DNA from: CAVQBL01 sp963710715
GTDB lineage: Bacteria; Pseudomonadota; Gammaproteobacteria; DSM-16500
Direction of reading: 5' to 3'
NCBI GenBank assembly: GCA_963710715.1
Contig: CAVQBL010000016.1
Location: forward strand, 372,001 to 436,000
Length of the DNA stretch: 64,000 nucleotides
Shown here one piece after another: positions 44,481-53,757 of the stretch (position 1 is the first letter of the stretch; each line of letters begins with the position of its first letter). A program made the translations under genes and the position numbers. A model generated the notes under the pieces. That model saw nothing but the letters and a program-made list of their open reading frames with translations, did no database searches and was not told the DNA's origin.

Positions 44481-45665
44481 ATGTCTACATCATTTGAAAA
44501 ACATTTAGATGATGAATTTAAGCATGGTGAGAGTAAGGCAGCGGCACATGCTAAAAAAATGTTATTAAAAAGCAGAAGTATCCATAATGTAAATGAGATT
44601 TCTCGGGTATTTGATCTGTTGACTTTGCATATAGATGATAAATTAATTCAAGATTTGTTGAGACAACTAGATGACATATATAGAAATGCTGCTTTTACAG
44701 AAAACCATGAAATAATAAAAACTCCACAACTGGATCAAAAAATTAAAAAAATCTATGGGCATATTATGTCTAATGCTTGTAGCGCGCTAATGGACGAGAA
44801 GCAAGAGAACTTAAAACAAGATATAGAAGAAATATTGAATTCTCTATATAAGGATGAGTCTAAGACTATCTATAATCAACCTGCTGAAGCAGGCGAGTGG
44901 AAGGGTGATGATCCGAATGCTCGAGTTAAAGCGATAGTAAATTTTCTTATTGGTGGTTACATGAACCAATATATATTGGGTTATTTAAATGTTAAGTATC
45001 AAGCAGAACATAAGCTCGTAGACATACCTGATGCCTCGCAAAATTTCAGTCTCGTTCTGAAAGAAATAATGACGCTCCCAGGAAAAGATACTCATCTCGA
45101 TTATATTCAACAATGGCCTCGCAAGTATGCTCTTTCATATATTGAGCGAGGAGGCCATGATAAAGATGAGGCAAACCTTATACTTGATGTGCTCCCCAAA
45201 TTGAAGGATCTGGGCACAGTGAAAGGGATATATAGTTTGTTTTCAGAGCATGTAAAGAAACATAACAAATTCGATAAAATCTTTACCTATGTTGGCACGA
45301 AAGATCCAAGGTTGGCGATAGAAATTTCTAGTCAACTTTTATGGGCTCATGAGATACAAAGTCATCCACCCACCCTCACTCTTCTCACCTCAGAAATAAT
45401 ACCCCCAAAAAATCAAGCAGAGACGAAAGAAGAGATAGAGAAGAACGAAAAAAGATTTATTTATGCAGTCAAATTGTTAGCACGTTTAGGAGAAGAAGGA
45501 AGGAAGTTGGCTTTGGCTGTGTTAAAAATATTTAGTGGTAACGATCAACTTACAAGTATCAGAAAAAATGCCATAAAAGATGCGTATGCAGTGTATCAGG
45601 GAGAAAAAATGAAACTTCTACAGAGGAATTATTCACCACCCTCTGCAAGTGCGTTAAACCATTAG
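44481..45665 (+). CDS. hypothetical helical protein
   Basis: 394 residues, rich in Lys, Glu and Leu, helical, no signal peptide and no membrane segment. No family recognised. GAGGAGGTGGATA is a strong ribosome-binding site, so it is probably expressed. Its own promoter region and lack of neighbours in an operon, together with the host-associated character of the genome, make a secreted effector conceivable, but no secretion signal is evident. Confidence 0.7.
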   Translation: MSTSFEKHLDDEFKHGESKAAAHAKKMLLKSRSIHNVNEISRVFDLLTLHIDDKLIQDLLRQLDDIYRNAAFTENHEIIKTPQLDQKIKKIYGHIMSNACSALMDEKQENLKQDIEEILNSLYKDESKTIYNQPAEAGEWKGDDPNARVKAIVNFLIGGYMNQYILGYLNVKYQAEHKLVDIPDASQNFSLVLKEIMTLPGKDTHLDYIQQWPRKYALSYIERGGHDKDEANLILDVLPKLKDLGTVKGIYSLFSEHVKKHNKFDKIFTYVGTKDPRLAIEISSQLLWAHEIQSHPPTLTLLTSEIIPPKNQAETKEEIEKNEKRFIYAVKLLARLGEEGRKLALAVLKIFSGNDQLTSIRKNAIKDAYAVYQGEKMKLLQRNYSPPSASALNH

Positions 45666-45749
45666 GCATAGCAGTATTAATGTTGAAAAAGCACTGCTCT
45701 TGTTTCAATCTCAAAAACCGACTACAGTGTTGCGGTAACGAAAAGAACT

Positions 45750-45863
45750 CGTCATTGCGAGGAGCGCCTTTTGCGACGAAGCAATCCAGTACTGCCTACA
45801 ACTTATCACCATTCTGGATTGCCACGCCTCACATAAAGCTAAGGCGTGAGGTTCGCAATGACG
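45750..45863. mobile_element. CGTCATTGCGA palindromic element, copy 5
   Basis: Symmetry is longer than usual: AAAAGAACTCGTCATTGCGA on the left and its inverted copy to AGTTCTTTTT on the right. It lies 5' of the purine nucleoside phosphorylase gene. Confidence 0.85.
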
Positions 45864-45929
45864 AGTTCTTTTTGTAAGAATCGAATAGTACGTGTTGTGC
45901 ATCTTATAAGTAAGTAAGGAATCTTTTCA

Positions 45930-46754
45930 GTGACCACCATGCAAGAAACCATGAATGTTATTCGCCGCTATGCGCCTAAATTTTTACCTAAAATGGGAAT
46001 TATTTTGGGATCAGGATTGGGTTCTATTGCAGAAAATTTGGTAAATCCAATCACTATTCCCTATCAAGCGATTCCTGGATTGCACTCAAGTGCTGTAGCA
46101 GGACATGCCTCTCTTTTAGTGTTGGGTCATTTAAATAATGTGCCCGTGGTTTGTTTGAAAGGTCGCTTACATGTTTACGAAGGAGTTTCCTATGAGTCTA
46201 TCCGGACCTTAGTTAGAATTGTGAAGCAGCTAGGTGCAAGTACATTGTTGGTAACAGCTTCAAGTGGGTCTTTACGTCCAGAAGTGGGTGCAGGAGAAGT
46301 GATGGTTATTTCTGATCACATTAATTTTCATCCTGGAAATCCATTAGTTGGACCTAATGATGAAACTGTTGGCCCGCGTTTTGTGAGTTTGGAAAATGCG
46401 TATGATGCAGATTTGCGACAAAAATTGTTTGCGGTTGCAAAGCGCTTAAATATTACATTGCACGAAGGTGTTTATATTGCATCGTTAGGCCCCGTTTTTG
46501 AGACACCTGCAGAAATTCGCGCCTATCGTACTTTAGGAGCCGATGCAGCTGGCATGTCTGTGGTGCCAGAAGTAATTGTTGCGCGACATTGCGGTTTGAA
46601 AGTGGCAGGGCTCGCAGCGATTACTAATTTGGCGGTTGGATTGAGCCCTGAAAAAGTTACGCATGATATGACATTACGTTATGCGGAAATCGCAGCACGT
46701 AAATTAGTGAAAATTATTCCAGAGTTTGTGAAAGAGGTTGATCGTGAAACTTGA
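45930..46754 (+). CDS. purine nucleoside phosphorylase (trimeric PNP type)
   Basis: 274 residues from a GTG at 45930, which AAGGA (45916-45920) serves well; an ATG at 45939 is possible. GIILGSGLG (phosphate site), GHLNNVPVVCLKGRLHVYEG, and the purine-site blocks GPVFETPAEIRAYRTLGADA and AITNLAVGLS are diagnostic for the PNP family. It splits purine nucleosides with phosphate to base and (deoxy)ribose-1-phosphate. Overlaps deoC. Confidence 0.92.
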   Translation: MTTMQETMNVIRRYAPKFLPKMGIILGSGLGSIAENLVNPITIPYQAIPGLHSSAVAGHASLLVLGHLNNVPVVCLKGRLHVYEGVSYESIRTLVRIVKQLGASTLLVTASSGSLRPEVGAGEVMVISDHINFHPGNPLVGPNDETVGPRFVSLENAYDADLRQKLFAVAKRLNITLHEGVYIASLGPVFETPAEIRAYRTLGADAAGMSVVPEVIVARHCGLKVAGLAAITNLAVGLSPEKVTHDMTLRYAEIAARKLVKIIPEFVKEVDRET

Positions 46755-47535
46755 TCAAAATGAATTGCAAAAATCACTCAAGGCAGTACATTGTGCATCG
46801 CTGGATAAATCTTTTCTCAAAAAAATTTTATCGTTGATTGATTTGACTAGTCTCAATGAAACAGATACGCCAGAACACATTGCTGAATTATGTAAAAAAG
46901 CGGTGACGCCGTACGGCCATGTTGCTGCAGTTTGTATTTATCCGCAATTTGTAAAACAAGCAGTAAAAGCATTAGCAGGTAAACCAGTTAAGATTGCGAC
47001 GGTTGCCAATTTTCCTCACGGAGATGACACGTTTGAAGTGACAGTGACAGCGATTAAAGAAGCCGTGAGCAATGGCGCGCATGAAATTGATGTGGTGTTT
47101 CCTTATAAACGTTATTTAGCGGGGAATCGTGAAGTCGCACGTGCTTTTATTCAAGCGTGTAAAACGGCTTGTGGACATCACGCGTTATTGAAAGTGATTA
47201 TGGAAACTGAGATGTTGCATGACGCAAAAATTATTTCTGAAGCGAGTTATGAAGCAGTTTTGGGGGGTGCTGATTTCCTTAAAACATGTACGGGGAAAAT
47301 TGGTGAGGGGGCAACTTTAGAAGCAGCGGGTGCAATGTTATTAACTCTTCGCAATATACGCACAGAGATAAAACGCACAGTGGGTTTTAAAGCATCCGGT
47401 GGCATTCGTACTGTTGAACAAGCAAAACATTTTGTAGAGCTTGCACAACACATTATGGGAATGGAGTGGGTAACTCCGGAGACATTTCGCATTGGTGCGA
47501 GTAAGTTGGTGGATGAGGTGTTGGCGCAGTTGTAG
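46744..47535 (+). CDS. deoC: deoxyribose-phosphate aldolase
   Basis: 263 residues from the GTG at 46744 (AGAGG 6 bp before); a TTG six bases earlier is less likely. The Schiff-base lysine is in FLKTCTGKIGEGATLE, and GFKASGGIRTVEQA is the phosphate-site block. It splits deoxyribose-5-phosphate to glyceraldehyde-3-phosphate and acetaldehyde. With PNP upstream and deoB at 51 kb it completes a nucleoside breakdown route that feeds gap and tkt. Confidence 0.95.
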   Translation: MKLDQNELQKSLKAVHCASLDKSFLKKILSLIDLTSLNETDTPEHIAELCKKAVTPYGHVAAVCIYPQFVKQAVKALAGKPVKIATVANFPHGDDTFEVTVTAIKEAVSNGAHEIDVVFPYKRYLAGNREVARAFIQACKTACGHHALLKVIMETEMLHDAKIISEASYEAVLGGADFLKTCTGKIGEGATLEAAGAMLLTLRNIRTEIKRTVGFKASGGIRTVEQAKHFVELAQHIMGMEWVTPETFRIGASKLVDEVLAQL

Positions 47536-47561
47536 GGTGGAGCGTTAGCGTGTCCACCTTC

Positions 47562-47733
47562 TTATATACCTTTAGTAATAATATCCAAATTTTGCCATGG
47601 CAGTGCCAAAATATTATCTTGTAGCAGTAATGGTTTTGGTGAGCGGCAAATAATATATGCTGGTTTGATACAATCGTATTCATTCATAAATTTGATAAGA
47701 TGTTTTGCATCATGCAGAGTTGGCGTCTCAGTC
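47562..47733 (-). pseudogene. remnant of a DUF4143-type ATPase
   Basis: The minus strand reads about 55 codons ending LHDAKHLIKFMNEYDCIKPA then YIICRSPKPLL and ILALPWQNLDIITKGI before a stop at 47562. This resembles the C-terminal end of the AAA/DUF4143 ATPases found near mobile regions. No start or ATPase domain is present. Confidence 0.5.
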
Positions 47734-47800
47734 CATATTTAATAGAAAATTGCAGGTTAATCTACAATTTTCCATGAAAAATGCAAATCAATCTGCAATT

Positions 47801-48124
47801 TTATCTGCTTGGGGACGAGAGGGTTAAGGGTTGGTTTGGTAATCTATTTTGCGGTTTACTAGGTGCGCTTTTTTCTTCATCCGGAGGGGGAACGCCTATC
47901 CGTAACGGGGTTCCAGGGAACTCCAAACTATTTAAAAGGGCTGCGACGCGATGTGCCTCCAACCTAGTATGATTTTCCTCAGTGGCAACAGCCCTCTCTA
48001 TCGCTTCATAGATCTCGAGGTCAGGTGCGACGCATTTAGTGAGAGTATTAATAATTTTAGTAAAAGTATTAATAATTCGTCGGGTAGAAGACATTACATC
48101 ATCTCGTTTATTTTGAAAAGACAA
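47801..48124 (-). CDS. hypothetical protein, shortened relative of the gene at 49235
   Basis: 107 residues. SSTRRIINTFTKIINTL resembles the N-terminus of the 49235-49669 protein, and VATEENHTRLEAHRVAALLN resembles IAIAEQNRVTSLRAEAAINR there. The hydrophobic middle of the relative is missing. Function unknown. It ends the stretch beside the Rpn nuclease gene. Confidence 0.5.
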   Translation of the reverse strand: MSFQNKRDDVMSSTRRIINTFTKIINTLTKCVAPDLEIYEAIERAVATEENHTRLEAHRVAALLNSLEFPGTPLRIGVPPPDEEKSAPSKPQNRLPNQPLTLSSPSR

Positions 48125-48138
48125 GCACGATTATTAGA

Positions 48139-49056
48139 TTAATGCTTTTTTTGGATCTCTTCGAGCTTTGCTAAAGGCAATCCTGTTACTCTCTGGATAA
48201 AAGCCATCTCTACTTTCTCAGACAACAAGCGCTCAGCAATTTGGATTTTGCCTTTGATTATACCTTCGGTGATGCCTTCGGCTCTTAATTGTTCCGCAAG
48301 CGTCATAATGTTCTCTCCTGTTTCTGGTGAAATTTCTGTATTAATTAACTCAAAAAACCCCTTTCGATCCTTTATTTCCCCTTTTTCTAAAAGATATTGT
48401 AGCACAATAGAAACAAAATCTCTGCCACCAGACTGATAAATTTTATGCATCAATTCTGCAATATCACGTAAATGGGGCATAATATCGCGTGCATATATAT
48501 GTTTTAATGCAAATTCCATGATCCCTGTCCAGGCATGTTCTTTTAATTCCTTATCTGAAATTTTTCCTAAATCGATTAATTGAAAAGATTTCAAAAAATA
48601 CTGCTTAACAAGCTCTCGGGGTGCATCCACAATGTCTTGAATATCGGTTGAAAATGGATATGGCGTTTCACCATGATAAATTACTATAGGGTAAATGAAT
48701 GGTATGAGTTTTTTTCCTGTTGTATCCAAATAATTAGCGATGACATTGCACACGTACTTTAGTATACGAAAAGCCATGAGTTCATCGGGCGTACTTTGGT
48801 GCTCCAACAACAAATAAAGATAAGCTTCATGACCTGCAACAGTTGTTTTATAAAGAATATCAACCGTTGTTTCTTTACGCACATCGTCAATATGTGACCT
48901 TGGCTGCAGATCTAACTTTTCTAAATCAATCACCTGGCGAATTTGTTCAGGTAAATGATGAGTAAAAAATTCGCGGGCAACACGGGGATCTGCCATAACA
49001 GTACGCACAAACTTATCATGCGCATGAATAGTTGGATTGAGTGATTTCTTTTTCAT
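48139..49056 (-). CDS. Rpn-family (YhgA-like) PD-(D/E)XK nuclease
   Basis: 305 residues. HDKFVRTVMADPRVAREFFT opens the family. The nuclease core is DILYKTTVAGHEAYLYLLLEHQS with Asp near 65 and E-x-Q. The C-terminus has the typical EGITEGIIKGKIQIAERLL stretch. Rpn proteins promote RecA-independent recombination and are classed with transposases; some act as DNases. It is flanked by two related small genes and an ATPase remnant, a small accessory patch. Confidence 0.9.
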   Translation of the reverse strand: MKKKSLNPTIHAHDKFVRTVMADPRVAREFFTHHLPEQIRQVIDLEKLDLQPRSHIDDVRKETTVDILYKTTVAGHEAYLYLLLEHQSTPDELMAFRILKYVCNVIANYLDTTGKKLIPFIYPIVIYHGETPYPFSTDIQDIVDAPRELVKQYFLKSFQLIDLGKISDKELKEHAWTGIMEFALKHIYARDIMPHLRDIAELMHKIYQSGGRDFVSIVLQYLLEKGEIKDRKGFFELINTEISPETGENIMTLAEQLRAEGITEGIIKGKIQIAERLLSEKVEMAFIQRVTGLPLAKLEEIQKKH

Positions 49057-49190
49057 TTTATTTTTTGCTTATAGGAAAATTTTCAAATTTTAATATCGAA
49101 TGTAGCTGATTTCACAGCCCCAATTTAAGGGCCTAATTTAGAGATCCAAATTAGTAAGGGTAAATGTGCGCATGGGAATATGGAGGTGAT

Positions 49191-49220
49191 CCTCTCCAGC
49201 GTTTTTTTCAGCTGGAGAGG
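49191..49220. terminator. GC-rich hairpin upstream of the Rpn gene
   Basis: CCTCTCCAGC (49191-49200) and GCTGGAGAGG (49211-49220) around a 10-nt loop containing seven T. It lies after the stop of the minus-strand gene 49235-49669. No T-run after the stem, so termination is uncertain. Confidence 0.4.
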
Positions 49221-49234
49221 GGAAGGTTCATATT

Positions 49235-49669
49235 TTAAAGGGAATGTGAATGGCGACGAGGACGAGTGGGGGCACTACGTGCGCTGTCCGCGACTGATGG
49301 TTCAGCGCGACGTTGCTGCGCTTCAGAGAGAGCCGTGCCTCCCGAATTTACACTAAACGACCAGCGATTTATCGCAGCTTCAGCTCTCAGCGACGTTACA
49401 CGATTTTGCTCAGCGATAGCAATCCTTGTCATGTAAGGTTTCATGCATTCCACAAGTTCAAGTAAAATTGCTCCTACAAGGCCCATGAGCACATACTGTA
49501 ACTCTGTTTCTACTTCACCGAGGGAGGAATTTCGCTGAGATAATCTTACGGCTGAACGTAACACCATTGGGTTCAGAATAAAAAGTATGGATGGACTGTC
49601 ATTTATCATATTAATCGCCCTATGACTAAGGCTTTTAAGGGAATGAGTGATTCGCTGGGTAGAAAACAT
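49235..49669 (-). CDS. hypothetical protein with one membrane segment
   Basis: 144 residues, with a hydrophobic helix around residues 60-80 (YVLMGLVGAILLELVECM) and a disordered Arg/Ser/Ala C-terminus. A relative, shortened, lies at 47801-48124. GAGGTGACGAA is the likely ribosome-binding region. Not recognised. Confidence 0.55.
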   Translation of the reverse strand: MFSTQRITHSLKSLSHRAINMINDSPSILFILNPMVLRSAVRLSQRNSSLGEVETELQYVLMGLVGAILLELVECMKPYMTRIAIAEQNRVTSLRAEAAINRWSFSVNSGGTALSEAQQRRAEPSVADSARSAPTRPRRHSHSL

Positions 49670-49814
49670 TTCGTCACCTCTTTTTTTATTTTAAGCTCAA
49701 ATATTGCACATCGTACCCATTTACGGAATATCAGTCAACTTTATAAATTTCCCTAGCCTTTCACCTTGAGCTATGTTAGAAAAAAGCAGTTTATTGACGC
49801 TTAAGGAATATATA

Positions 49815-51089
49815 ATGAAAACCAAAACCACCCACACCACCTTAGCTTGGATAGTGACCTTAACGGCAGCATTATTTTTCTTTTACGAATTTATTAACCT
49901 CATATTTCCCAATGCAATCGATGTGCAATTAATGCAAGCATTTAATCTCAATGCACCGCAATTGGGAATGTTGGTTTCAATGTATTTTGTGGCCAATGCA
50001 TTATTTCTTTTTCCCGCAGGCAATTTACTGGATCGCTATTCAACTCGAAAATTGCTTTTATGCGCTGTTTCAGTGTGTACCTTAGGAACATTTATATTTG
50101 CATGGGCGCCTAATTATATTGTTGCAGGCGTGGGGCGTTTTCTAGTGGGTGCAGGCGCATCATTTTGTCTTTTAAGCTGTATCCGTTTAGCTTCACGTTG
50201 GTTCCCTCCAAGTCGCATGGCATTTGTGACAGGGATTGTGGTAACGATGGCAATGTTAGGCGGGTTTGTTGCGCAAAGCCCAATGGTATTTTTAACGGAA
50301 CTCGTTGGGTGGCGGAAAGCCGTTTCAATTAACGGAGCGCTAGGCATATTTATTTTGATAGCCATTGCTTTGATTGTCCAAGATAGACCACCGGATAGCC
50401 ATGAAAAAGCTGAACAGGATAAAGCTAATTTAAAGAGCTTAGGCTTTTTGCGCAGCATTAAATTAGTTTTATCAAACAAAAATAATTGGTTTGGCGGAAT
50501 TTATACTTCTTTATTAAATTTACCCGTATTTTTGCTCGGTGGTTTGTGGGGCATGCATTATTTAATGCAAGTTCACCATCTTTCTTGGATAGATTCTTCT
50601 TATGTCGCCAGCATGTTGTTTGTCGGCGTGATTTTTGGTTCGCCAGCGTTTGGTTGGTTTTCAGATCGTATTGGACGACGTTGTTTGCCAATGATAATAG
50701 GCGCAATTTTGTCATTTATCGTTATTATGCTGTTGATGTACATTCCAAGCTTGTCACGCATCCAATTAAGTATTTTATTTTTCCTGGTTGGTTTCGTCAC
50801 CAGTTCGCAAGTTTTAACGTATCCAACGATTGCTGAATTAAATCCTATTGCGTTGACAGGAACAGCAGTCAGCATTGCCTCAGTGACTATTATGTTGAGT
50901 GGAGTGATTTTCCAACCTTTATTTGGTTGGATATTGGAATGGAAATGGGATCACACTATTATTGATAATGTACGCGTTTATTCAGTGCAAGATTTTAATC
51001 ATGCTATGTTAATTATGCCAATTGCTTTTGTGATTGGTTTAGTCATTGCATTTTTAATTCGCGAAACCAATTGTGAGTCAAAAGCCTAA
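49815..51089 (+). CDS. MFS transporter
   Basis: 424 residues from the ATG at 49815 (AAGGA 7 bp upstream). Twelve membrane helices; the MFS loop 2-3 motif appears as GNLLDRYSTRKLLL and the equivalent in the second half as GWFSDRIGRRCLPM. Of the sugar/organic-acid type, substrate unknown. It ends 12 bp before deoB on the same strand, so it could import a nucleoside or another metabolite used in the same pathway. Confidence 0.88.
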   Translation: MKTKTTHTTLAWIVTLTAALFFFYEFINLIFPNAIDVQLMQAFNLNAPQLGMLVSMYFVANALFLFPAGNLLDRYSTRKLLLCAVSVCTLGTFIFAWAPNYIVAGVGRFLVGAGASFCLLSCIRLASRWFPPSRMAFVTGIVVTMAMLGGFVAQSPMVFLTELVGWRKAVSINGALGIFILIAIALIVQDRPPDSHEKAEQDKANLKSLGFLRSIKLVLSNKNNWFGGIYTSLLNLPVFLLGGLWGMHYLMQVHHLSWIDSSYVASMLFVGVIFGSPAFGWFSDRIGRRCLPMIIGAILSFIVIMLLMYIPSLSRIQLSILFFLVGFVTSSQVLTYPTIAELNPIALTGTAVSIASVTIMLSGVIFQPLFGWILEWKWDHTIIDNVRVYSVQDFNHAMLIMPIAFVIGLVIAFLIRETNCESKA

Positions 51090-51101
51090 GAGAGCTCCTC
51101 T

Positions 51102-52329
51102 ATGCCACGTCGCGCGTTTATCATTTTGCTGGATTCATTTGGCATTGGCTCAAGTGTTGATGCAGTGAAATATGGTGATAAAGGTGCAGATACATTGCGG
51201 CATATCGCAGAATACTGTGCTGAAGGTAAAGCAGATAAAAAAGGTGTGCGCCAAGGTCTATTGCATATTCCTCATCTTACACGTCTTGGTGTCAATGCGG
51301 CTGCTGAAATTAGCCAAGGAAAACCCATTGCGGGACTCAAAACAAATGTTCCAATTACTGCTGCGTATGGTTGTGCGGTTGAAAACAGTGTGGGGAAGGA
51401 CACGCCAAGTGGTCACTGGGAAATTGCGGGTGTGCCAGTATCATTCGATTGGGGTTATTTCCCACCGGATTATCCCAGTTTTCCTGAAGAATTATTAGAT
51501 GCTTTAATTAAACGCGGTCGCTTGCCCGGGGTGTTAGGAAATAAGCATGCTTCAGGCACAGAAATTATTGTTGAGTTGGGTGAAATACATCAGCAAACGG
51601 GGAAACCCATCGTTTACACTTCGGCTGACAGTGTTTTTCAAATTGCAGCACACGAAGAAAGTTTTGGTTTAGAACGTCTTTATGAAATTTGTCAGATCGC
51701 GCGAGAATTAGTGGATAAATATAATATTGGTCGAGTGATTGCGCGACCTTTTACGGGTTCACCGGGCCATTATCATCGAACAGGAAATCGGCGCGATTAT
51801 TCGATTCCTCCACCTGCGCCAACTCTCTTAGATAAAATTATCGAAGCAGGGGGTCAAGTGATTGCAATTGGTAAAAGTTGCAGATATTTATGCGCATCAA
51901 GGCATCAGTAAAACAGTAAAAGGCGATGGCAACATGGCATTGTTTGATGCTTTTTTAAAAGAAGCAAAGCAAGCGCCAGATCGCAGTTTGGTTTTTGTGA
52001 ATCTGGTTGATTTTGATATGTTATATGGTCATCGTCGCGATGTGGTAGGTTATGCCAAAGCATTAGAAGATTTTGATGTGCGTTTGCCCGAGTTTGAAAA
52101 ATTAATGCAGCCAGGCGATTTAGCGGTGATTACAGCAGATCATGGTTGCGATCCTACATGGACGGGGACGGATCATACGCGTGAGCACATTCCTGTGCTC
52201 ATGTTTGGCCCGAATGTTAAGCCAGGCTCGATTGGGAAACGTAAAACATTTGCAGATATTGGGCAAACTATCGCGCGGCATTTGGGAATTGTACCTTTGA
52301 AATCGGGAGTTGCAGTTTTTTCTGAATAA
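51102..52329 (+). pseudogene. deoB: phosphopentomutase, one-base frameshift
   Basis: Converts (deoxy)ribose-1-phosphate to the 5-phosphate, between PNP and deoC in nucleoside breakdown. Family blocks: IILLDSFGIGSSVDA, ENSVGKDTPSGHWEI, GNKHASGTEII and ITADHGCDPTWTGTDHTREH (metal ligands). The frame breaks at GGTAAAAGTTGC (about 51871-51877): removing one A gives the expected VIAIGKVADIYAHQGI and a full-length protein of about 408 residues ending at 52329. A homopolymer error is as likely as a real mutation. Confidence 0.88.
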
Positions 52330-52369
52330 GGTATACATATTGAGATGATCCCATAACGGAGTAAGAAGG

Positions 52370-52831
52370 ATGTCTTCAAATCATGCAGCATGGGTGGTCA
52401 CTACGGATTCCAATACGTGTCGAATATATCATTACACGAAAAAACCAACGCAACTCACTTTACTGAAAGAGTTATCTCATCCTGAAAATAAATTGAGAGA
52501 TATTGAGTTAACATCTGGCAAACCAGGTCACTATAAAACAAACACTGCTACACACGGCGCATACTCTCAGCCTTCTGATCCAAAAGAAATAAAAGCGGAC
52601 GATTTCTCGAGGGAAATTGCCAAAGAGCTTGATCATGGCAGAAATACGAATGCATATAAAAGTCTCATCATTATTGCGCCACCGCATATGAATGGCTTGT
52701 TATGTCACCATATTAATAAGCATGTGAAAGGTTTGATAGCTCACACGATAGAGAAAGATTTAATGAGTATGCCGGAGCATGAGTTATTGGCTTTTTTGGG
52801 GAAGCACACGAAGTTCGCGGGGGAGTCGTAA
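52370..52831 (+). CDS. Host_attach (AtsE-like) family protein
   Basis: 153 residues. WVVTTDSNTCRIYHY begins the family and SLIIIAPPHMNGLLCHHINK matches its core, as in proteins named for host attachment in plant-associated bacteria. The true role is unknown. The family name should not be taken as proof of attachment. RBS GAGTAAGAAGG precedes the ATG. Confidence 0.75.
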   Translation: MSSNHAAWVVTTDSNTCRIYHYTKKPTQLTLLKELSHPENKLRDIELTSGKPGHYKTNTATHGAYSQPSDPKEIKADDFSREIAKELDHGRNTNAYKSLIIIAPPHMNGLLCHHINKHVKGLIAHTIEKDLMSMPEHELLAFLGKHTKFAGES

Positions 52832-52877
52832 AAGCGACTATACTTTAAATATAAACAATAAATTTGCGGTGACGACT

Positions 52878-53606
52878 ATGACCCTTAGACACATTTTTCT
52901 AGGACTATTTATTCTATTGAATATATTGGTTTTTTGTTGCGTACAAGTGGCTTATGCCGAGAATCCTGAAGAAATAGGCCATATGGTTTGGGTGAAGGGC
53001 ACAGTCAAAGCGGTTGATTCTAATAAAAAAGAGCGGGTTCTACAAAGGCGTTCGCCGATTTATGCACAAGATACCGTGGCAACAGATAAAAGTAGTACGG
53101 GTGAAATTGTTTTTACAGATAATAGTATGGTATCGCTCAATCCAGAAACCGATTTTCGCGTTGATCAATATAAATTTGATCACAATAATCCAACGTCCAC
53201 TGACAGAAAATATGTTGCGAGTTTAGTAAAAGGCGGATTTCGTACTGTCACTGGGCTTATTCCAAAAGGTAATCCAGATAATTATCAAGTGAATACTCCC
53301 GTTGCAACGGTGGGTGTGCGTGGTACCGATTATCAAGTTTCGATAAGAAACGGTAGCTTGTATTTAAAATTAAATGCAGGTGCAATCGTAGTGCAAAATG
53401 CGGAAGGTAAGTTGGAACTTAATGCATTGAAAGATAAACTTTATGCAACGGTAGGTGCACATGGAGCACCGGTTCTTTTGAAAAAATTGCCGGATGTTTT
53501 TACGACAACGACAACACCGCCACCATCACTCAGTAATCCAAATAGCAGTAGTAATAAGCCAAGTAATACGGGGAAACAGACGGTTGATAATTTGTGTATT
53601 CAGTAG
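52878..53606 (+). CDS. FecR-domain secreted protein
   Basis: 242 residues from the ATG at 52878. Signal peptide (cut near VAYA); the FecR domain follows: RRSPIYAQDTVATDKSSTGE, IVFTDNSMVSLNPETDFRVD, then NYQVNTPVATVGVRGTDYQV. A Thr/Pro/Ser/Asn-rich tail follows. FecR-domain proteins of this sort commonly sit next to CHASE2-adenylate cyclases, as here (convergent). It probably acts in the periplasm. Confidence 0.85.
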   Translation: MTLRHIFLGLFILLNILVFCCVQVAYAENPEEIGHMVWVKGTVKAVDSNKKERVLQRRSPIYAQDTVATDKSSTGEIVFTDNSMVSLNPETDFRVDQYKFDHNNPTSTDRKYVASLVKGGFRTVTGLIPKGNPDNYQVNTPVATVGVRGTDYQVSIRNGSLYLKLNAGAIVVQNAEGKLELNALKDKLYATVGAHGAPVLLKKLPDVFTTTTTPPPSLSNPNSSSNKPSNTGKQTVDNLCIQ

Positions 53607-53651
53607 AGTTCTTTCCAGGAGTTCTAATTTTGGCTGGCCGTTAGCGTAGCC

Positions 53652-53754
53652 CGTCATTGCGAGGAGCGTGCTCTTCGCGACGAAGCAATCCAGACGGCAT
53701 AACATATTGTTCCCCTGCTTCGCCATGCAAAAGGCGCATGGGCTCGCAATGACG
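53652..53754. mobile_element. CGTCATTGCGA palindromic element, copy 6
   Basis: Ends CGTCATTGCGA / TCGCAATGACG. It lies between the convergent FecR and adenylate cyclase genes, ending 4 bp from the cyclase stop. Confidence 0.85.
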
Positions 53755-53757
53755 AGG

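Noticed and set aside
47740..47800. Short repeated stretches (AATCTACAATTTT / AATCTGCAATTTT)
   Set aside because: Too short and AT-rich to call a repeat element with confidence.
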